Of a DNA stretch of 64,000 nt, positions 26,816 to 36,069 are shown in pieces. The notes under the pieces were generated by a model. It had not been told where the DNA came from. It ran no database searches and worked only from the letters and a program-made list of their open reading frames with translations. The position numbers were made by a program, and so were the translations under genes. This stretch comes from a bacterium (GTDB lineage Bacteria > Electryoneota > RPQS01), in assembly GCA_016703065.1 (NCBI GenBank), contig JADJCU010000005.1:124001-188000 (forward strand), read 5' to 3'. Within the stretch, counting starts at the first letter, position 1; each line of letters begins with the position of its first letter.

Positions 26816-28811
26816 CTATCGGATGAACAACACTCTTTGCGAAAATGAACGGGCGCCATCGTCAAGACGGACAAAGTAGATACCGCTCGAGAGATCCGCG
26901 GGAGTCCAAACCACTTCATGTGCTCCGGCTGGCAGCGGTTGCGCATCGAGCAAAGTCGTCACTCGTTGGCCGTTCAAGTTGAATGCTGCGAGGGAAATCC
27001 GGGATGCGCGTTCGACAGCGAATCGAAGGCGAGTGGAGCTGTTAAATGGATTTGGATAAGTCGGATACAGGGCGAACTCGCTCGCAACCGGGTTCGAGTT
27101 ATCTGCGTCGAGGATAACAGCGAGTACATCGAGGACCCGCAGTGTCTCGGGGCAGGAATTCGTGTGCAGATACAGACGGCCGAAGTAGTCAAAGGTTCCT
27201 TCATCGAGCGTATCAGCAGACACGTAGACGCGAGCCGCGAGGGAGTCGCCAGGTACGATTCGACCGCTCGCGGGAACGATGCTCAACCAGTCACTGGCGG
27301 GGGAAATCTGTTCCGTTTCGAAAGCGTACACCAGATCACCGCTACCGGCATTGCGAACGATCAGGTCGGCGTAATTGCCAATGTGGTTTTCCGCGACGAT
27401 ATTGATCGTCGTGTGCTCCATCGACATGTGAGCGACACCGACCGTTACATCGGAAAGAGTGTTTTGATTGGGCAGGACTTCGATTGAGTGAAGAGTGTCT
27501 CCGGTAAAACACGGACCGCCGGAGTAGATTGTGTAGCTGCCGGGCGGGAGCGAAAGTGTGAATCTGCCAATCGAGTCGGAGATCGAGTATTGCGGCAGCT
27601 CGGCAGCACGAATTCGCACTCCGACGACGGGTTCCCCGGTGATTCGATCGCGGACAATGCCAGACACTCCCGATGGCGGAGCAATTCGCCAGACTAATCC
27701 GTGAACAACACCGTTGATCGTGGCTTTGCCACAGGCGAGAAAGCCGCCATCAGACAGCTTTTCCAAGTCCTCAAACCCCAGCCTGACTGTGTCCCGGTCC
27801 AAGTCCAAGTGGTGTCGCCGCTGATCCCGACCGTGAAGAGCCAGAGTCGAGGCGAAGTCACCGAGTTACCGGCCCATCCGGCGAAGAGCGCGCCGCCTTC
27901 AAGGTAGGGAGCGACACCGGCGATCTTCTCGCTGCTATACCCCGCCGAAAAGTGCTGTTCCCAGACCGTCGACCCCTGGCCATCGAGCTTAATGGCGTAT
28001 CCATGGCGAGGTTGCCCATCGCTGGCTTCACCGGCGAGGATAAACTCGCCGCTTGAGGAATCTCGGCATGCACCGGCCAGCGTCTCCCAGTCCGTAGAGT
28101 CGCCCCAGGAATCCGAGTTTACTTCAGTTCCCGACTGGTCCGCGGTGACGTGGGTTAGGTCATAAACAAGATTCACAGGGTTCCGAGAGCTTCCGAAGAT
28201 TTCGAGCTGGCCATCTTCGCCCCAGAGCAGGGCTTCCGGGACGTCGGTCGTCGTGGTGCCCAACGTCGTGCTCCAGAGGGAATCTCCGGTTTCTGTGCAT
28301 CGGATCAGCCAGAAGTCAAGGTCACGGTCCGGCATTGACCTGCGGGACAACAAGAAAAAGCCTCCATCTTCAGTCGGCAGAAGGGCGGCAGCCTGGCTGG
28401 TTCCGTTTGGGGGATCGAATTCTCGGTACCAGAGTTGGTCGCCATTCTGCGAATAGGCCACCGCCATGGTAACGAGTCCGCTTGCTGCAAGTCCGCATGC
28501 TACGAGGGCACCGGACGGCGTCTCGACTACATCGAGCAAACGTTCGCCTTGGGACGGATGGCCGAAGGATCGAACCCATAGCGTGTCACCAAGTGGACCT
28601 AACTTCACGACAAGGGCATCGTCCCCGGTGCCCGTCACGGCATACCCTACAGTCGCAAAGAATCCTCCGCTAAGCTCACAACATGCGGAAAGGGAAGTCG
28701 TAGCTCCGAGCGAATAGGTTCGGGTCCACAGCGTATCGACAGATAGGAGGCTGGCAAGGCTGCCAAGATAAGAAGGGGGATGAAGAGAAGCCTCTTCAGG
28801 GAGTCAGGCAT
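26816..28811 (-). pseudogene. sorting-domain repeat protein, paralog 3, with two frameshifts
   Basis: An ATG at 28811 starts a signal peptide (SLKRLLFIPLLILAALPA). Then the frame must shift near 28735-28755 to reach VDTLWTRTYSLGATTSLSAC and the long propeller-like part (GDTLWVRSFG, GDQLWYREFD, GDSLWSTTLG). A second break near 27773-27779 (runs of A and C on the plus strand) leads from GTQSGW into FEDLEKLSDGGFLACG, then a regulatory-like domain, the YFGRLYLHTNSCPETL Ig-like domain, and the sorting domain with TYPNPFNSST and RVLFIR. One added base at each site restores about 665 residues. Same domain order as paralogs 1 and 2. The two breaks make it the most damaged member of the tandem array. 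Confidence 0.78.
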
Positions 28812-29056
28812 GGAAGTGGTATCAATTAAAGGGGCATAGAAAACCGGACCGGAGGGGTCATAACGTAAACAGTTAATATATCCAAACTGGGCTCGGACTT
28901 CAAGCTCGGCATGGCCTCAGGGCCAAAATTGCCCGATTAAGTGCTGGACCGCGAAACTCCGATAATAGGCAGCTGTTGGTGTTGAAGATTGTTTTCTTTT
29001 GGTTTATATTTCAGGCACAATTCTTTTCGATTAAATACCCTTGTAGGGGGCCTCCT

Positions 29057-30031
29057 ATGGCACGTCTTTCGACTCTTGCTTGTTCACTGCTCCTGACCGT
29101 CTTGACGTCGTACGGTTTCGAGATATCGGGCACCCTTTCCGGCGGAACCGGCGGATTCTCGCTAAAATACGTCTATATCGTTCCTACAAGCCTCGATACG
29201 GTTTACATCACGATCGCGAATATCTTGAACAATACGTATTCGCAGGATGAGTTGGACGAAGGCGGATACATGCTGTTTGCGTTTCAGGACGTGGATTTCA
29301 GCTTCACTCCCGGAATTGATGAACCGCGCGGGTTCTATGGCGGGGATATTCCGCAGGTGCTCGACGTGTCGTCAGACACTTCCGACATCGACATTGAACT
29401 ATCTGATCCGAACGCGGGCGGATTCTCCGGGGAGATTGTGTACGAGGGGACAGAGACGGGCGCGACCTACGTGATCGCCTCGCGCGTACCGGACTTCTCG
29501 GGCTTCCCCTCGGGCGGCGGGCTGCTGTTTTCGCAGGACGGCAACGGGGAGTATACGGCGTTGGTGGATAGTTTTGGAACGTACTACGCCTACGCCTACA
29601 TGGATGTCAACACGAATTTTGTTTATGACATCGGCGAGCCATATGACATGTACGGCACCCCGGAAGACCCGGAACCGATCGTCATTGAGCAGGGCGAGCA
29701 ATATCCCGACGATGTCGATTTTGAGTTAGTCCCGGTGCCCGACGCGGCGTCACCAACGCCCGTTGTGCGCGAGTTCAAGGTGGGCAGCCCTTACCCTAAT
29801 CCATTCAATCCAACGACGTCGATTCCCTTCTCGCTTGACCGCACCATGGAGATGGAGATTGTTGCGCGGGATGTGCTCGGGCGTACCGTAGCAACGCTTG
29901 CTCGAGGGATGTTTGCGGCGGGCGAGCACAGTGTCACCTTCGACGGCAATGGTCTGGCGACTGGAATATACTGGATTGAGCTGCGGGCGGGCGGGATGCA
30001 TGTGAACACACCGGCCATTCTGGTCAAGTAA
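29057..30031 (+). CDS. secreted protein with C-terminal sorting domain
   Basis: 324 residues from ATG 29057, preceded by AGGGGG; a longer frame from 28976 is less likely. The signal peptide (MARLSTLACSLLLTVLTSYG) is followed by two similar beta-rich repeats of about 95 residues. Each has a SGxLSGG/GGFSGEIVY strand and a proposed calcium-like acidic loop (FQDVDFSFTPGIDEPRGFYG; MDVNTNFVYDIGEPYDMYG). The sorting domain contains PYPNPFNPTT, RDVLGRTVATL and the C-terminus NTPAILVK. The doubled DVxxxFxxxxxEP pattern suggests an acidic, metal-binding surface domain. Function unknown. Divergent from the tandem array across 245 bases. Confidence 0.85.
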   Translation: MARLSTLACSLLLTVLTSYGFEISGTLSGGTGGFSLKYVYIVPTSLDTVYITIANILNNTYSQDELDEGGYMLFAFQDVDFSFTPGIDEPRGFYGGDIPQVLDVSSDTSDIDIELSDPNAGGFSGEIVYEGTETGATYVIASRVPDFSGFPSGGGLLFSQDGNGEYTALVDSFGTYYAYAYMDVNTNFVYDIGEPYDMYGTPEDPEPIVIEQGEQYPDDVDFELVPVPDAASPTPVVREFKVGSPYPNPFNPTTSIPFSLDRTMEMEIVARDVLGRTVATLARGMFAAGEHSVTFDGNGLATGIYWIELRAGGMHVNTPAILVK

Positions 30032-30049
30032 ACGATTGCTGACGAAGCG

Positions 30050-31360
30050 ATGACCAAACCCTCCGAAACGCCGCTGCACAAGAAGATCTTCATCGGTCTT
30101 CTGCTTGGTGCAGCAGCCGGACTGCTCGCCAATCTGTTGTGGAGCGGCTCCCCCCTGCTCGACAACTCGATCCGGTATTTCTTTGCGCCGCTGGGACAGG
30201 TGTTCCTGAGGTTGATCTTCATGACGGTCATTCCGCTGATCTTCTGCGCATTGGCGTTGGGCGTAGCGGAACTTGGCGAGTCGCATACGTTGGGCAGAAT
30301 TGGCCTCAAAACCTTTGGCTTCACGCTTGCGGCTACTTCGATTTCGGTACTGCTTGGGATTGGCGCGGCCAACTGGATTAGGCCGGGTGAAGGTCTTAAT
30401 CAGGCGAGCCGCGAGTCGCTGATGGAGGCGATGACCGGCAAGACCGTAACTACCGCGGTTGAGAACGCGGGTAAGAGCAAAGACTGGGTGCAGACCCTGC
30501 TGGATATTATTCCACGCAATCCGTTTGCGGATGCGGCACTCGCCTTTGAAGATACGTATCGCGGCGGCGGGATTTTAGCGCTGATGTTCTTTTCGCTGTT
30601 CGTCGGCGTGGCGCTGGCACTCGGACGAAACGAGAAGACGCTGCGCTTCGAGGAGTGGCTGCAGGGCTTCTATGAGGTCGTCATGAAGATGATCTCGCTT
30701 GCCATGAAGCTCGCGCCTTATGGTGTAGCCGCGCTGATTTTCAGTGTAGTGGCAAAGCTCGGCGTGGACGTTGTGTTTATGCTGGGCAAGTTCGTCGCGG
30801 TGGTATTGGGCGTTCTGGCGATCCAGTTTTTCGGCGTCTACGGCGCGATTTTGAAGTTCGTGGTCAAGGTGAATCCAGCCAAGTTCTTCAGCAGGATTCG
30901 CGAGGTGATTCTCACGGCCTTTTCGACGAGCTCTTCAAACGTGACTTTGCCGACGGCATTGCGCGTTACCGAAGTAGAGTTAGGCCTGCCGCCTAAGATC
31001 TCGCGCTTCGTTCTCACGTTGGGCGCCACAGCGAATCAGAATGGTACCGCGCTTTACGAGGGGATTGTTGTTCTGTTTCTCGCGCAGTTCTTCGGAGTGG
31101 AGTTAACAATCGGACAGCAGTCGACGGTCGTTTTTGCGGCGATTGTGGCAGGTATCGGTACCGCGGGTGTCCCCGGTGGATCGCTTCCGGTGATTGTATT
31201 GATTCTCACATCTGTGGGTGTGCCGGGCGAAGGTATCGGCATCATATTGGGGGTAGACAGGATTCTCGATATGTCGCGCACCGTGGTCAATGTGACGGGT
31301 GACATCACCTGTGCCACGTATGTAGCCCATGCGGAGGGGCATAAAGTGGAGCTGGAATAG
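30050..31360 (+). CDS. dicarboxylate/amino acid:cation symporter (DAACS/GltP family)
   Basis: 436 residues and about eight membrane helices plus re-entrant loops, the usual size. Family motifs are present: GQVFLRLIFMTVIPLIFCAL in helix 3, the serine-rich re-entrant loop AFSTSSSNVTLPTALRV, the NMDGT-equivalent LGATANQNGTALYEGIV, and the tail loop VDRILDMSRTVVNVTGD that binds substrate carboxylate and cation. It imports glutamate, aspartate or C4-dicarboxylates with Na+ or H+. It starts 18 bases after the sorting-domain gene, but co-regulation is uncertain. A terminator follows at 31390. Confidence 0.95.
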   Translation: MTKPSETPLHKKIFIGLLLGAAAGLLANLLWSGSPLLDNSIRYFFAPLGQVFLRLIFMTVIPLIFCALALGVAELGESHTLGRIGLKTFGFTLAATSISVLLGIGAANWIRPGEGLNQASRESLMEAMTGKTVTTAVENAGKSKDWVQTLLDIIPRNPFADAALAFEDTYRGGGILALMFFSLFVGVALALGRNEKTLRFEEWLQGFYEVVMKMISLAMKLAPYGVAALIFSVVAKLGVDVVFMLGKFVAVVLGVLAIQFFGVYGAILKFVVKVNPAKFFSRIREVILTAFSTSSSNVTLPTALRVTEVELGLPPKISRFVLTLGATANQNGTALYEGIVVLFLAQFFGVELTIGQQSTVVFAAIVAGIGTAGVPGGSLPVIVLILTSVGVPGEGIGIILGVDRILDMSRTVVNVTGDITCATYVAHAEGHKVELE

Positions 31361-31389
31361 CAGTTTCAACGCGGAATTTTGCTTTACAG

Positions 31390-31412
31390 GGCGGCCAACT
31401 GGCCGCCTTTTT
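31390..31412 (+). terminator. terminator of the symporter gene
   Basis: Palindromic stem ggcggcca / tggccgcc directly followed by ttttt, 30 bases past the symporter stop: a textbook intrinsic terminator, though the loop is very short. Confidence 0.8.
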
Positions 31413-31648
31413 GGTTAGTCGCAAACGGTCTCGGACGAGGCCGTCCGTACACTCAGGTTTTCGTTTTCCGGCACAGCCTCGCCATGCCAGCCAAAGAAAG
31501 ATATAAGTATTTGTTTTTATTGTTGTATACTGCTGAAATTGGGGTTGACTCTCCGGTTGCTTTTTCGTAGAATGTAGAGCTATAGGTAGCAAAGAGTTAT
31601 CCTCGGGCGGCATTGTGCTTCCCGTCAGTTACAGTTAGGAGACGTATT

Positions 31649-33190
31649 GTGGCCAGCGAAGCCAAAGACAAGAAGAAAGCCGCGTCAAATGGCGGCAAGA
31701 GCAAGACAAAAGTCTATCAGAATTTCATCGCCGGTAAGTGGTGTGACGCCGCGAACGGTCAGATTGTAGAAAACCGCAATCCGGCCATGTGGTCGGACCT
31801 GATCGGGACGTTTCCGCACAGCCCGAAGGAAGATGTGGATCGTGCCGTGAAGTCGGCGCAAAAAGCGTTTAAGACATGGCGCCTCGTGCCGCCGCCGCAA
31901 AAGGCGAAGTTGTTCTTCCGGTTGGTCGAGATCCTGACGGAACGCAAAGAGCAACATGCGTTTGATATGACGCGCGAAATGGGTAAGCCGATTTTTGAAA
32001 CGCGCGGTGACGTACAGGAAGCGATTGACACGGCATGGTATGCGAGCGGGGAAGGCTATCGCATGTTCGGCAAGACGGTGCCGTCGGAACTGAACAATAA
32101 ATTCAACATGACGATTCGCATGCCGATCGGCGTGTGCGGTCTGATTTCGCCATGGAACTTCCCGATGGCGATTCCGTCATGGAAGATTATTCCCGCGTTG
32201 ATGAGCGGCAACACGGTGGTGTTTAAGCCCGCCGAAATGACGCCGCTGTCTGCGCACAATCTGATTGAGGCGATCCTCGATGCAGGTTTCCCGCCGGAGA
32301 TTGTAAATATCGTACATGGTTCAGGAAAGGAAGTCGGCACGCACATCGTGAACCATCCCGACATCCCGGTGATTTCCTTTACGGGTTCGTCGGCCGTCGG
32401 CAAAGTGATTGGCCGCGACGCCAGCTATATGCTGAAGCGCGTCTCGATGGAGCTGGGCGGCAAGAATGCGCAGATCGTGATGAACGATGCAGATCTCGAA
32501 CACGCAGTGGATTGTGCGATTTGGGGCGGCTTCGGCACGACCGGCCAACGCTGCACTGCGACGTCCCGGGTGATTTGCGAAGAGGGAATTCACGACGCGT
32601 TTGTTGACAAGTATATCAAGGCCGCCAAGAAGCTCAAGATTGGTTATGGCAACAACGAAGGCATCACGATGGGGCCGTGCGTATCCGAAGGACAGCGCAA
32701 ATCCGTCATGGACTATGTCGAGATCGGCAAGAAGGAAGATGGCGCGACGCTCGCTTACGGCGGCAAGGCCTTGATGAAGGGCGACCATGCGGACGGTTGG
32801 TTCCATGAACCCACTATCTTCGTCGATGTGAAGCCGAACATGCGAATCGCGCAGGAAGAAATCTTCGGGCCGGTGGTTTCGGTGTTGAAGGCGAAGAATT
32901 TCGACGACGCCTTGAAGATCAGCAACGGCATCGATTACGGTCTGTCGAGCGCTGTATTCACGAAGAACGTGGATCAGGCCTTCCGCTCGTTCCGCGACAT
33001 TGAAGCGGGTATTACCTACATCAACGCTGCCACGATCGGCGCCGAGGCGCACATGCCCTTCGGCGGCATGAAGGCCACAGGCAACGGTCATCGCGAAGGC
33101 GGCTGGGAGGTCTATGAATTCTATTCAGAGACCAAGGCCTGCTACATCGATTACTCAGGCAAGCTGCAGAGAGCACAGATAGATGACTGA
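31649..33190 (+). CDS. NAD(P)-dependent aldehyde dehydrogenase
   Basis: 513 residues from GTG 31649, which has TTAGGAGAC upstream. Residues 1-20 form a Lys-rich start (SEAKDKKKAASNGGKSK). The ALDH fold shows the Asn motif ISPWNFPMAIPSWK, the NAD-loop VISFTGSSAVGKVIG, catalytic Glu in RVSMELGGKNAQIVM, and catalytic Cys in TTGQRCTATSRV, followed by EEIFGPVVSVL. The tail INAATIGAEAHMPFGGMKAT belongs to a subgroup found in FCB and halophilic bacteria. The substrate is open: alpha-aminoadipate semialdehyde is plausible because lysine 6-aminotransferase is encoded 7 kb away, but this is inference. Confidence 0.93.
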   Translation: MASEAKDKKKAASNGGKSKTKVYQNFIAGKWCDAANGQIVENRNPAMWSDLIGTFPHSPKEDVDRAVKSAQKAFKTWRLVPPPQKAKLFFRLVEILTERKEQHAFDMTREMGKPIFETRGDVQEAIDTAWYASGEGYRMFGKTVPSELNNKFNMTIRMPIGVCGLISPWNFPMAIPSWKIIPALMSGNTVVFKPAEMTPLSAHNLIEAILDAGFPPEIVNIVHGSGKEVGTHIVNHPDIPVISFTGSSAVGKVIGRDASYMLKRVSMELGGKNAQIVMNDADLEHAVDCAIWGGFGTTGQRCTATSRVICEEGIHDAFVDKYIKAAKKLKIGYGNNEGITMGPCVSEGQRKSVMDYVEIGKKEDGATLAYGGKALMKGDHADGWFHEPTIFVDVKPNMRIAQEEIFGPVVSVLKAKNFDDALKISNGIDYGLSSAVFTKNVDQAFRSFRDIEAGITYINAATIGAEAHMPFGGMKATGNGHREGGWEVYEFYSETKACYIDYSGKLQRAQIDD

Positions 33191-33211
33191 GCGGCGCAGA
33201 CACTGAACTGA

Positions 33212-33248
33212 TGTCCCCCTCGCAGTTCGTCTCGCACTACGAGGGGGA
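33212..33248. other. inverted repeat after the aldehyde dehydrogenase gene
   Basis: Arms tccccctcg / cgaggggga enclose a 17-base loop, about 20 bases past the stop. No T-run follows on either strand, so it could be a processing or Rho-independent-like element of low strength. Confidence 0.4.
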
Positions 33249-33286
33249 AAGTATGAACCGGCAATTTGAATGGCCATGGGGAAGTG

Positions 33287-33862
33287 ATGCCTAAATCAGT
33301 TGCGAAGAATCACGCACTATCCGCTAAGCAACTCGACGAGCTGTTGAAGGTACTACAAGCGCGCTTCACGAAGAATATGACCCGTCACAAGGGTTTGAAG
33401 TGGGCGGATGTGGAAGCGAGATTGTCGGCCACACCGGAGAAGCTGTGGTCGCTTTCTGAAATGGAGAACAGCGGCGGCGAGCCGGATGTCGTGGGTTTCA
33501 ACAAGAAATCCGGAGAGTATCTGTTCTTTGATTGCTCTGCCGAGAGTCCGAAAGGACGGCGCAGTTTGTGTTACGACCGCGAAGCGCTGGACAGGCGGAA
33601 GGAGAACAAGCCCGCAGGCAATGCGCTTGAGGCCGCAGCGGCGATGGGTGCCGAACTTCTGAACGAGAAACAATATCGCGAGCTGCAGGAGCTCGGCGAG
33701 TTTGATGTGAAGACGTCGAGCTGGCTCAAGACGCCCGAAAACATCAGGCGGCTTGGCGGCGCAGTTTTCGGTGATCGCCGCTATGACACCGTGTTCCTCT
33801 ATCACAACGGCGCGGAGTCCTACTATGCCGCGCGTGGGTTTAGATGCGCGCTGAAGGTGTGA
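33287..33862 (+). CDS. DUF4256 family protein
   Basis: 191 residues from ATG 33287 (GGGGAAG upstream). The whole chain fits DUF4256: ARFTKNMTRHKGLKWADVEA, KLWSLSEMENSGGEPDVVGF, YLFFDCSAESPKGRRSLCYD, and the C-terminal RRYDTVFLYHNGAESYYAARGFR. The function of the family is unknown. It opens a plus-strand run that continues with DinB-family genes; it is separated from the next gene by 16 bases. Confidence 0.9.
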   Translation: MPKSVAKNHALSAKQLDELLKVLQARFTKNMTRHKGLKWADVEARLSATPEKLWSLSEMENSGGEPDVVGFNKKSGEYLFFDCSAESPKGRRSLCYDREALDRRKENKPAGNALEAAAAMGAELLNEKQYRELQELGEFDVKTSSWLKTPENIRRLGGAVFGDRRYDTVFLYHNGAESYYAARGFRCALKV

Positions 33863-33878
33863 AATCTCGACACTGCAT

Positions 33879-34352
33879 ATGAACAGCTACTACGGAAGAC
33901 TTTTTCATTTCGATCACTGGGCGAACTTAGAGGTCATCGCCTCGCTCACGTCATGCCCCGAAACGCCGCACAAGGCGGTGGCTCTGTTGAGTCACTATTT
34001 GCAGGAACAGTGGGTGGCGCACAAGCTCCTGACGACCGGACAATCAACGAATCGCAATGACATTGTTGAACTGAGTTTTGAGCTATGCCAAGTTGAGATT
34101 CCCAAGCTATTCGCCGCGTGGCGCGGCTACCTGGCAAACAAACCGGACGAGCACTTCGAGACGAGCTTTACCTATATTAACGCCGTGGGCAAGTCGACCG
34201 AGCGCGTGGTGAGCGATTTGTTGACGGACATTGTGGATCATGGCACGTATCACCGGGGACAGATCGCGACGCATGTGCGGGCGGCGGGCGGCGAACCTGC
34301 CAAGACGTGGTTTACGCGGTGGGTGAAAGAAACTCACCGGGGCACTGTATGA
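33879..34352 (+). CDS. DinB-family protein (pair 1, first)
   Basis: 157 residues. The four-helix DinB/YfiT fold is recognised from HFDHWANLEVIASL at the N-terminus, LSHYLQEQWVAHKLL in helix 2 and VDHGTYHRGQIATHVRAAGG at the end. The three metal-site His positions of the family appear in LSHYLQ and VDHGTYHRGQ. DinB-family proteins include metal-dependent thiol-S-transferases; the substrate is unknown. It overlaps the next DinB gene by ATGA. Confidence 0.88.
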   Translation: MNSYYGRLFHFDHWANLEVIASLTSCPETPHKAVALLSHYLQEQWVAHKLLTTGQSTNRNDIVELSFELCQVEIPKLFAAWRGYLANKPDEHFETSFTYINAVGKSTERVVSDLLTDIVDHGTYHRGQIATHVRAAGGEPAKTWFTRWVKETHRGTV

Positions 34353-34825
34353 GTCCGTCGCTGGCCGACATCGTCAAGTTCAACACGTGGGCAAATCACA
34401 AGGTCGTTGAGTCGCTTGGAACATGCCCTGCGATTCCCGAAGCTGCGCTCATTCGGCTGTCACACCTCCTCGAGAACAACTGGTACGTCTACGATATCGT
34501 CCATGAACGCGATCTGGCCAAATGGGACGATGACCGTAACTACACACTCGAGGAGTGCGTCGCGGAGATTCCGAGGATTGACTCTGCATTCACGGAGCTT
34601 CTGCAAAGCATGACCGAAGAGCAACTGATGCGATCGGTGCAGTTCAGGAATGTCGTGGGCGAGCTGGTCGAGCGTTCGATATCCGATTTGATTTTTCACA
34701 CATTTGATCACTGCACCTATCATCGCGGTCAGATTGCGATAATTGTACGCGAGTCCGGCGGTGAACCTGCGAGAACGTGGTTCAACCGCTGGGTTGCCGA
34801 GACAGAACGCGGGACGAAAGCGTAA
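34349..34825 (+). CDS. DinB-family protein (pair 1, second)
   Basis: 158 residues from ATG 34349, coupled to the preceding paralog by a 4-base overlap. Same layout: KFNTWANHKVVESLGTCPAI, LSHLLENNWYVYDIV, FDHCTYHRGQIAIIVRESGG. It is clearly a diverged duplicate of its neighbour, sharing NxxWANxxV near the start and the C-terminal EPARTWFNRWV (neighbour: EPAKTWFTRWV). The His triad is kept, so it may still bind metal. A dimer of the two chains is possible. Confidence 0.88.
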   Translation: MSPSLADIVKFNTWANHKVVESLGTCPAIPEAALIRLSHLLENNWYVYDIVHERDLAKWDDDRNYTLEECVAEIPRIDSAFTELLQSMTEEQLMRSVQFRNVVGELVERSISDLIFHTFDHCTYHRGQIAIIVRESGGEPARTWFNRWVAETERGTKA

Positions 34826-34849
34826 GCAACTTAGCGGAGCAGCCTTGCT

Positions 34850-35605
34850 ATGATGAAAGATTGGCTCGATGCCAGATATAAGCGACAGGCCGACGGCACG
34901 TATTACGCGCATTCGCCGATCTACGGGCCAAAGCGCGGATCGAGCGAACGCGGCATCGTGGCCCGCTATATTCGCATCGCGAACGCGCTGCGCGCGCTGG
35001 AGAATCTGGGCATCGGCAAACAGCACTCTATCGTCGATATCGGCTGCTCGGAAGGGCATTTCTTGAGCGTTGCGAAAGAAAAGCTCGGCTGCCAAGTGAT
35101 GGGAACGGACATCTCGGCGGAAGCCTGCAAGCGAGCCGAAGAGTTCTTCGGCATCAAAGCCCTGCCTGCTGACGCGACGCAACTACCATTTCAAGACAAG
35201 CAATTCGACGCGGTAGTCTGCATGGAGACACTCGAACATGTGCCCGAGATTCACAAGGCCATCATGGAGCTCCTGCGGATTTCGGATCGGGTGGTCATCA
35301 CCGTCCCGAACGAATCGCTGCGCAAGACGACGCGCACGCACATCGGTATCGATCCGCACGCGCATCTCTGGAACTTCAACGCCAAGAGCTTCAATTTTTT
35401 GCGGACTTTTGGCTACGATGTGCAGGCGATCCGGCACACTTCGACCGCCGGGCTGGTGTTTTACATGGTGCTCGAAAAGCTCGGTCTGCTGAATAAGTCG
35501 ATGGTCGATTTCTGTCTGTTTATCGACCGGCAGATTCAGGCGATTCCTCCGTCCTGGGGTTGGATGTATGTCATTACTGACCCCAAAGCTACACTCAAGA
35601 AATAG
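34850..35605 (+). CDS. class I SAM-dependent methyltransferase
   Basis: 251 residues; ATG 34850 or 34853. Methyltransferase motifs: I at SIVDIGCSEGHFLSVAKE (about 60-77), acidic post-I TDISAEACKRA, motif IV AVVCMETLEHVPEIHKAI, and VVITVPNESLRK. The N-terminal WLDARYKRQADGTYYAHSPI and the C-terminal HAHLWNFNAKSFNFLRTFGY are those of sugar or glycan-associated methyltransferases (Methyltransf_11/23 group). Substrate unknown. 24 bases after the DinB pair. Confidence 0.85.
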   Translation: MMKDWLDARYKRQADGTYYAHSPIYGPKRGSSERGIVARYIRIANALRALENLGIGKQHSIVDIGCSEGHFLSVAKEKLGCQVMGTDISAEACKRAEEFFGIKALPADATQLPFQDKQFDAVVCMETLEHVPEIHKAIMELLRISDRVVITVPNESLRKTTRTHIGIDPHAHLWNFNAKSFNFLRTFGYDVQAIRHTSTAGLVFYMVLEKLGLLNKSMVDFCLFIDRQIQAIPPSWGWMYVITDPKATLKK

Positions 35606-35640
35606 ACAAGAGACATTCGCATTAACAGGGAGACCGAACG

Positions 35641-36057
35641 ATGGATTTAATGGATTTGCTGAAAGGCGCACAAAGTGTATTGGGCAATCAGTCAGGCGAC
35701 GTGAATGTCGGCAATCTCGCGGGCTCGGTGCTCGGAATGCTGACCAAAGAGCAGGGCGGTATCGGTGGACTCGTTGATCAATTCCAGAACAATGGACTGG
35801 GTGATATCGCGAAGTCGTGGGTAAGCAAGGGCGAGAATATGCCGGTTTCCGCTGACCAGCTTATGCAGGTCTTCGGGCAAGGCAAACTCAGCGGTCTCGC
35901 TTCGCAGTCGGGCATGGACATTCAGAAATTTCTCCCCATCCTGACCGCAGCTTTGCCGATGATAATTGATAAGCTTACTCCGGACGGCGAAGTCAACGAC
36001 AAGAGCAACAGCGCGCTTGATCAGGTATCGGGCTTGCTTGGGTCGTTCCTAAAATAG
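35641..36057 (+). CDS. DUF937 domain protein
   Basis: 138 residues preceded by GGGAGA. It is a Gln/Asn/Gly-rich helical protein of the DUF937/YidB type: MDLMDLLKGAQSVLGNQSGD, MLTKEQGGIGGLVDQFQNNG, ADQLMQVFGQGKLSGLASQS. The family is widespread and uncharacterised. No signal peptide, so cytoplasmic. 12 bases separate it from the next gene on the same strand. Confidence 0.88.
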   Translation: MDLMDLLKGAQSVLGNQSGDVNVGNLAGSVLGMLTKEQGGIGGLVDQFQNNGLGDIAKSWVSKGENMPVSADQLMQVFGQGKLSGLASQSGMDIQKFLPILTAALPMIIDKLTPDGEVNDKSNSALDQVSGLLGSFLK

Positions 36058-36069
36058 AAAGGCGCAGCC

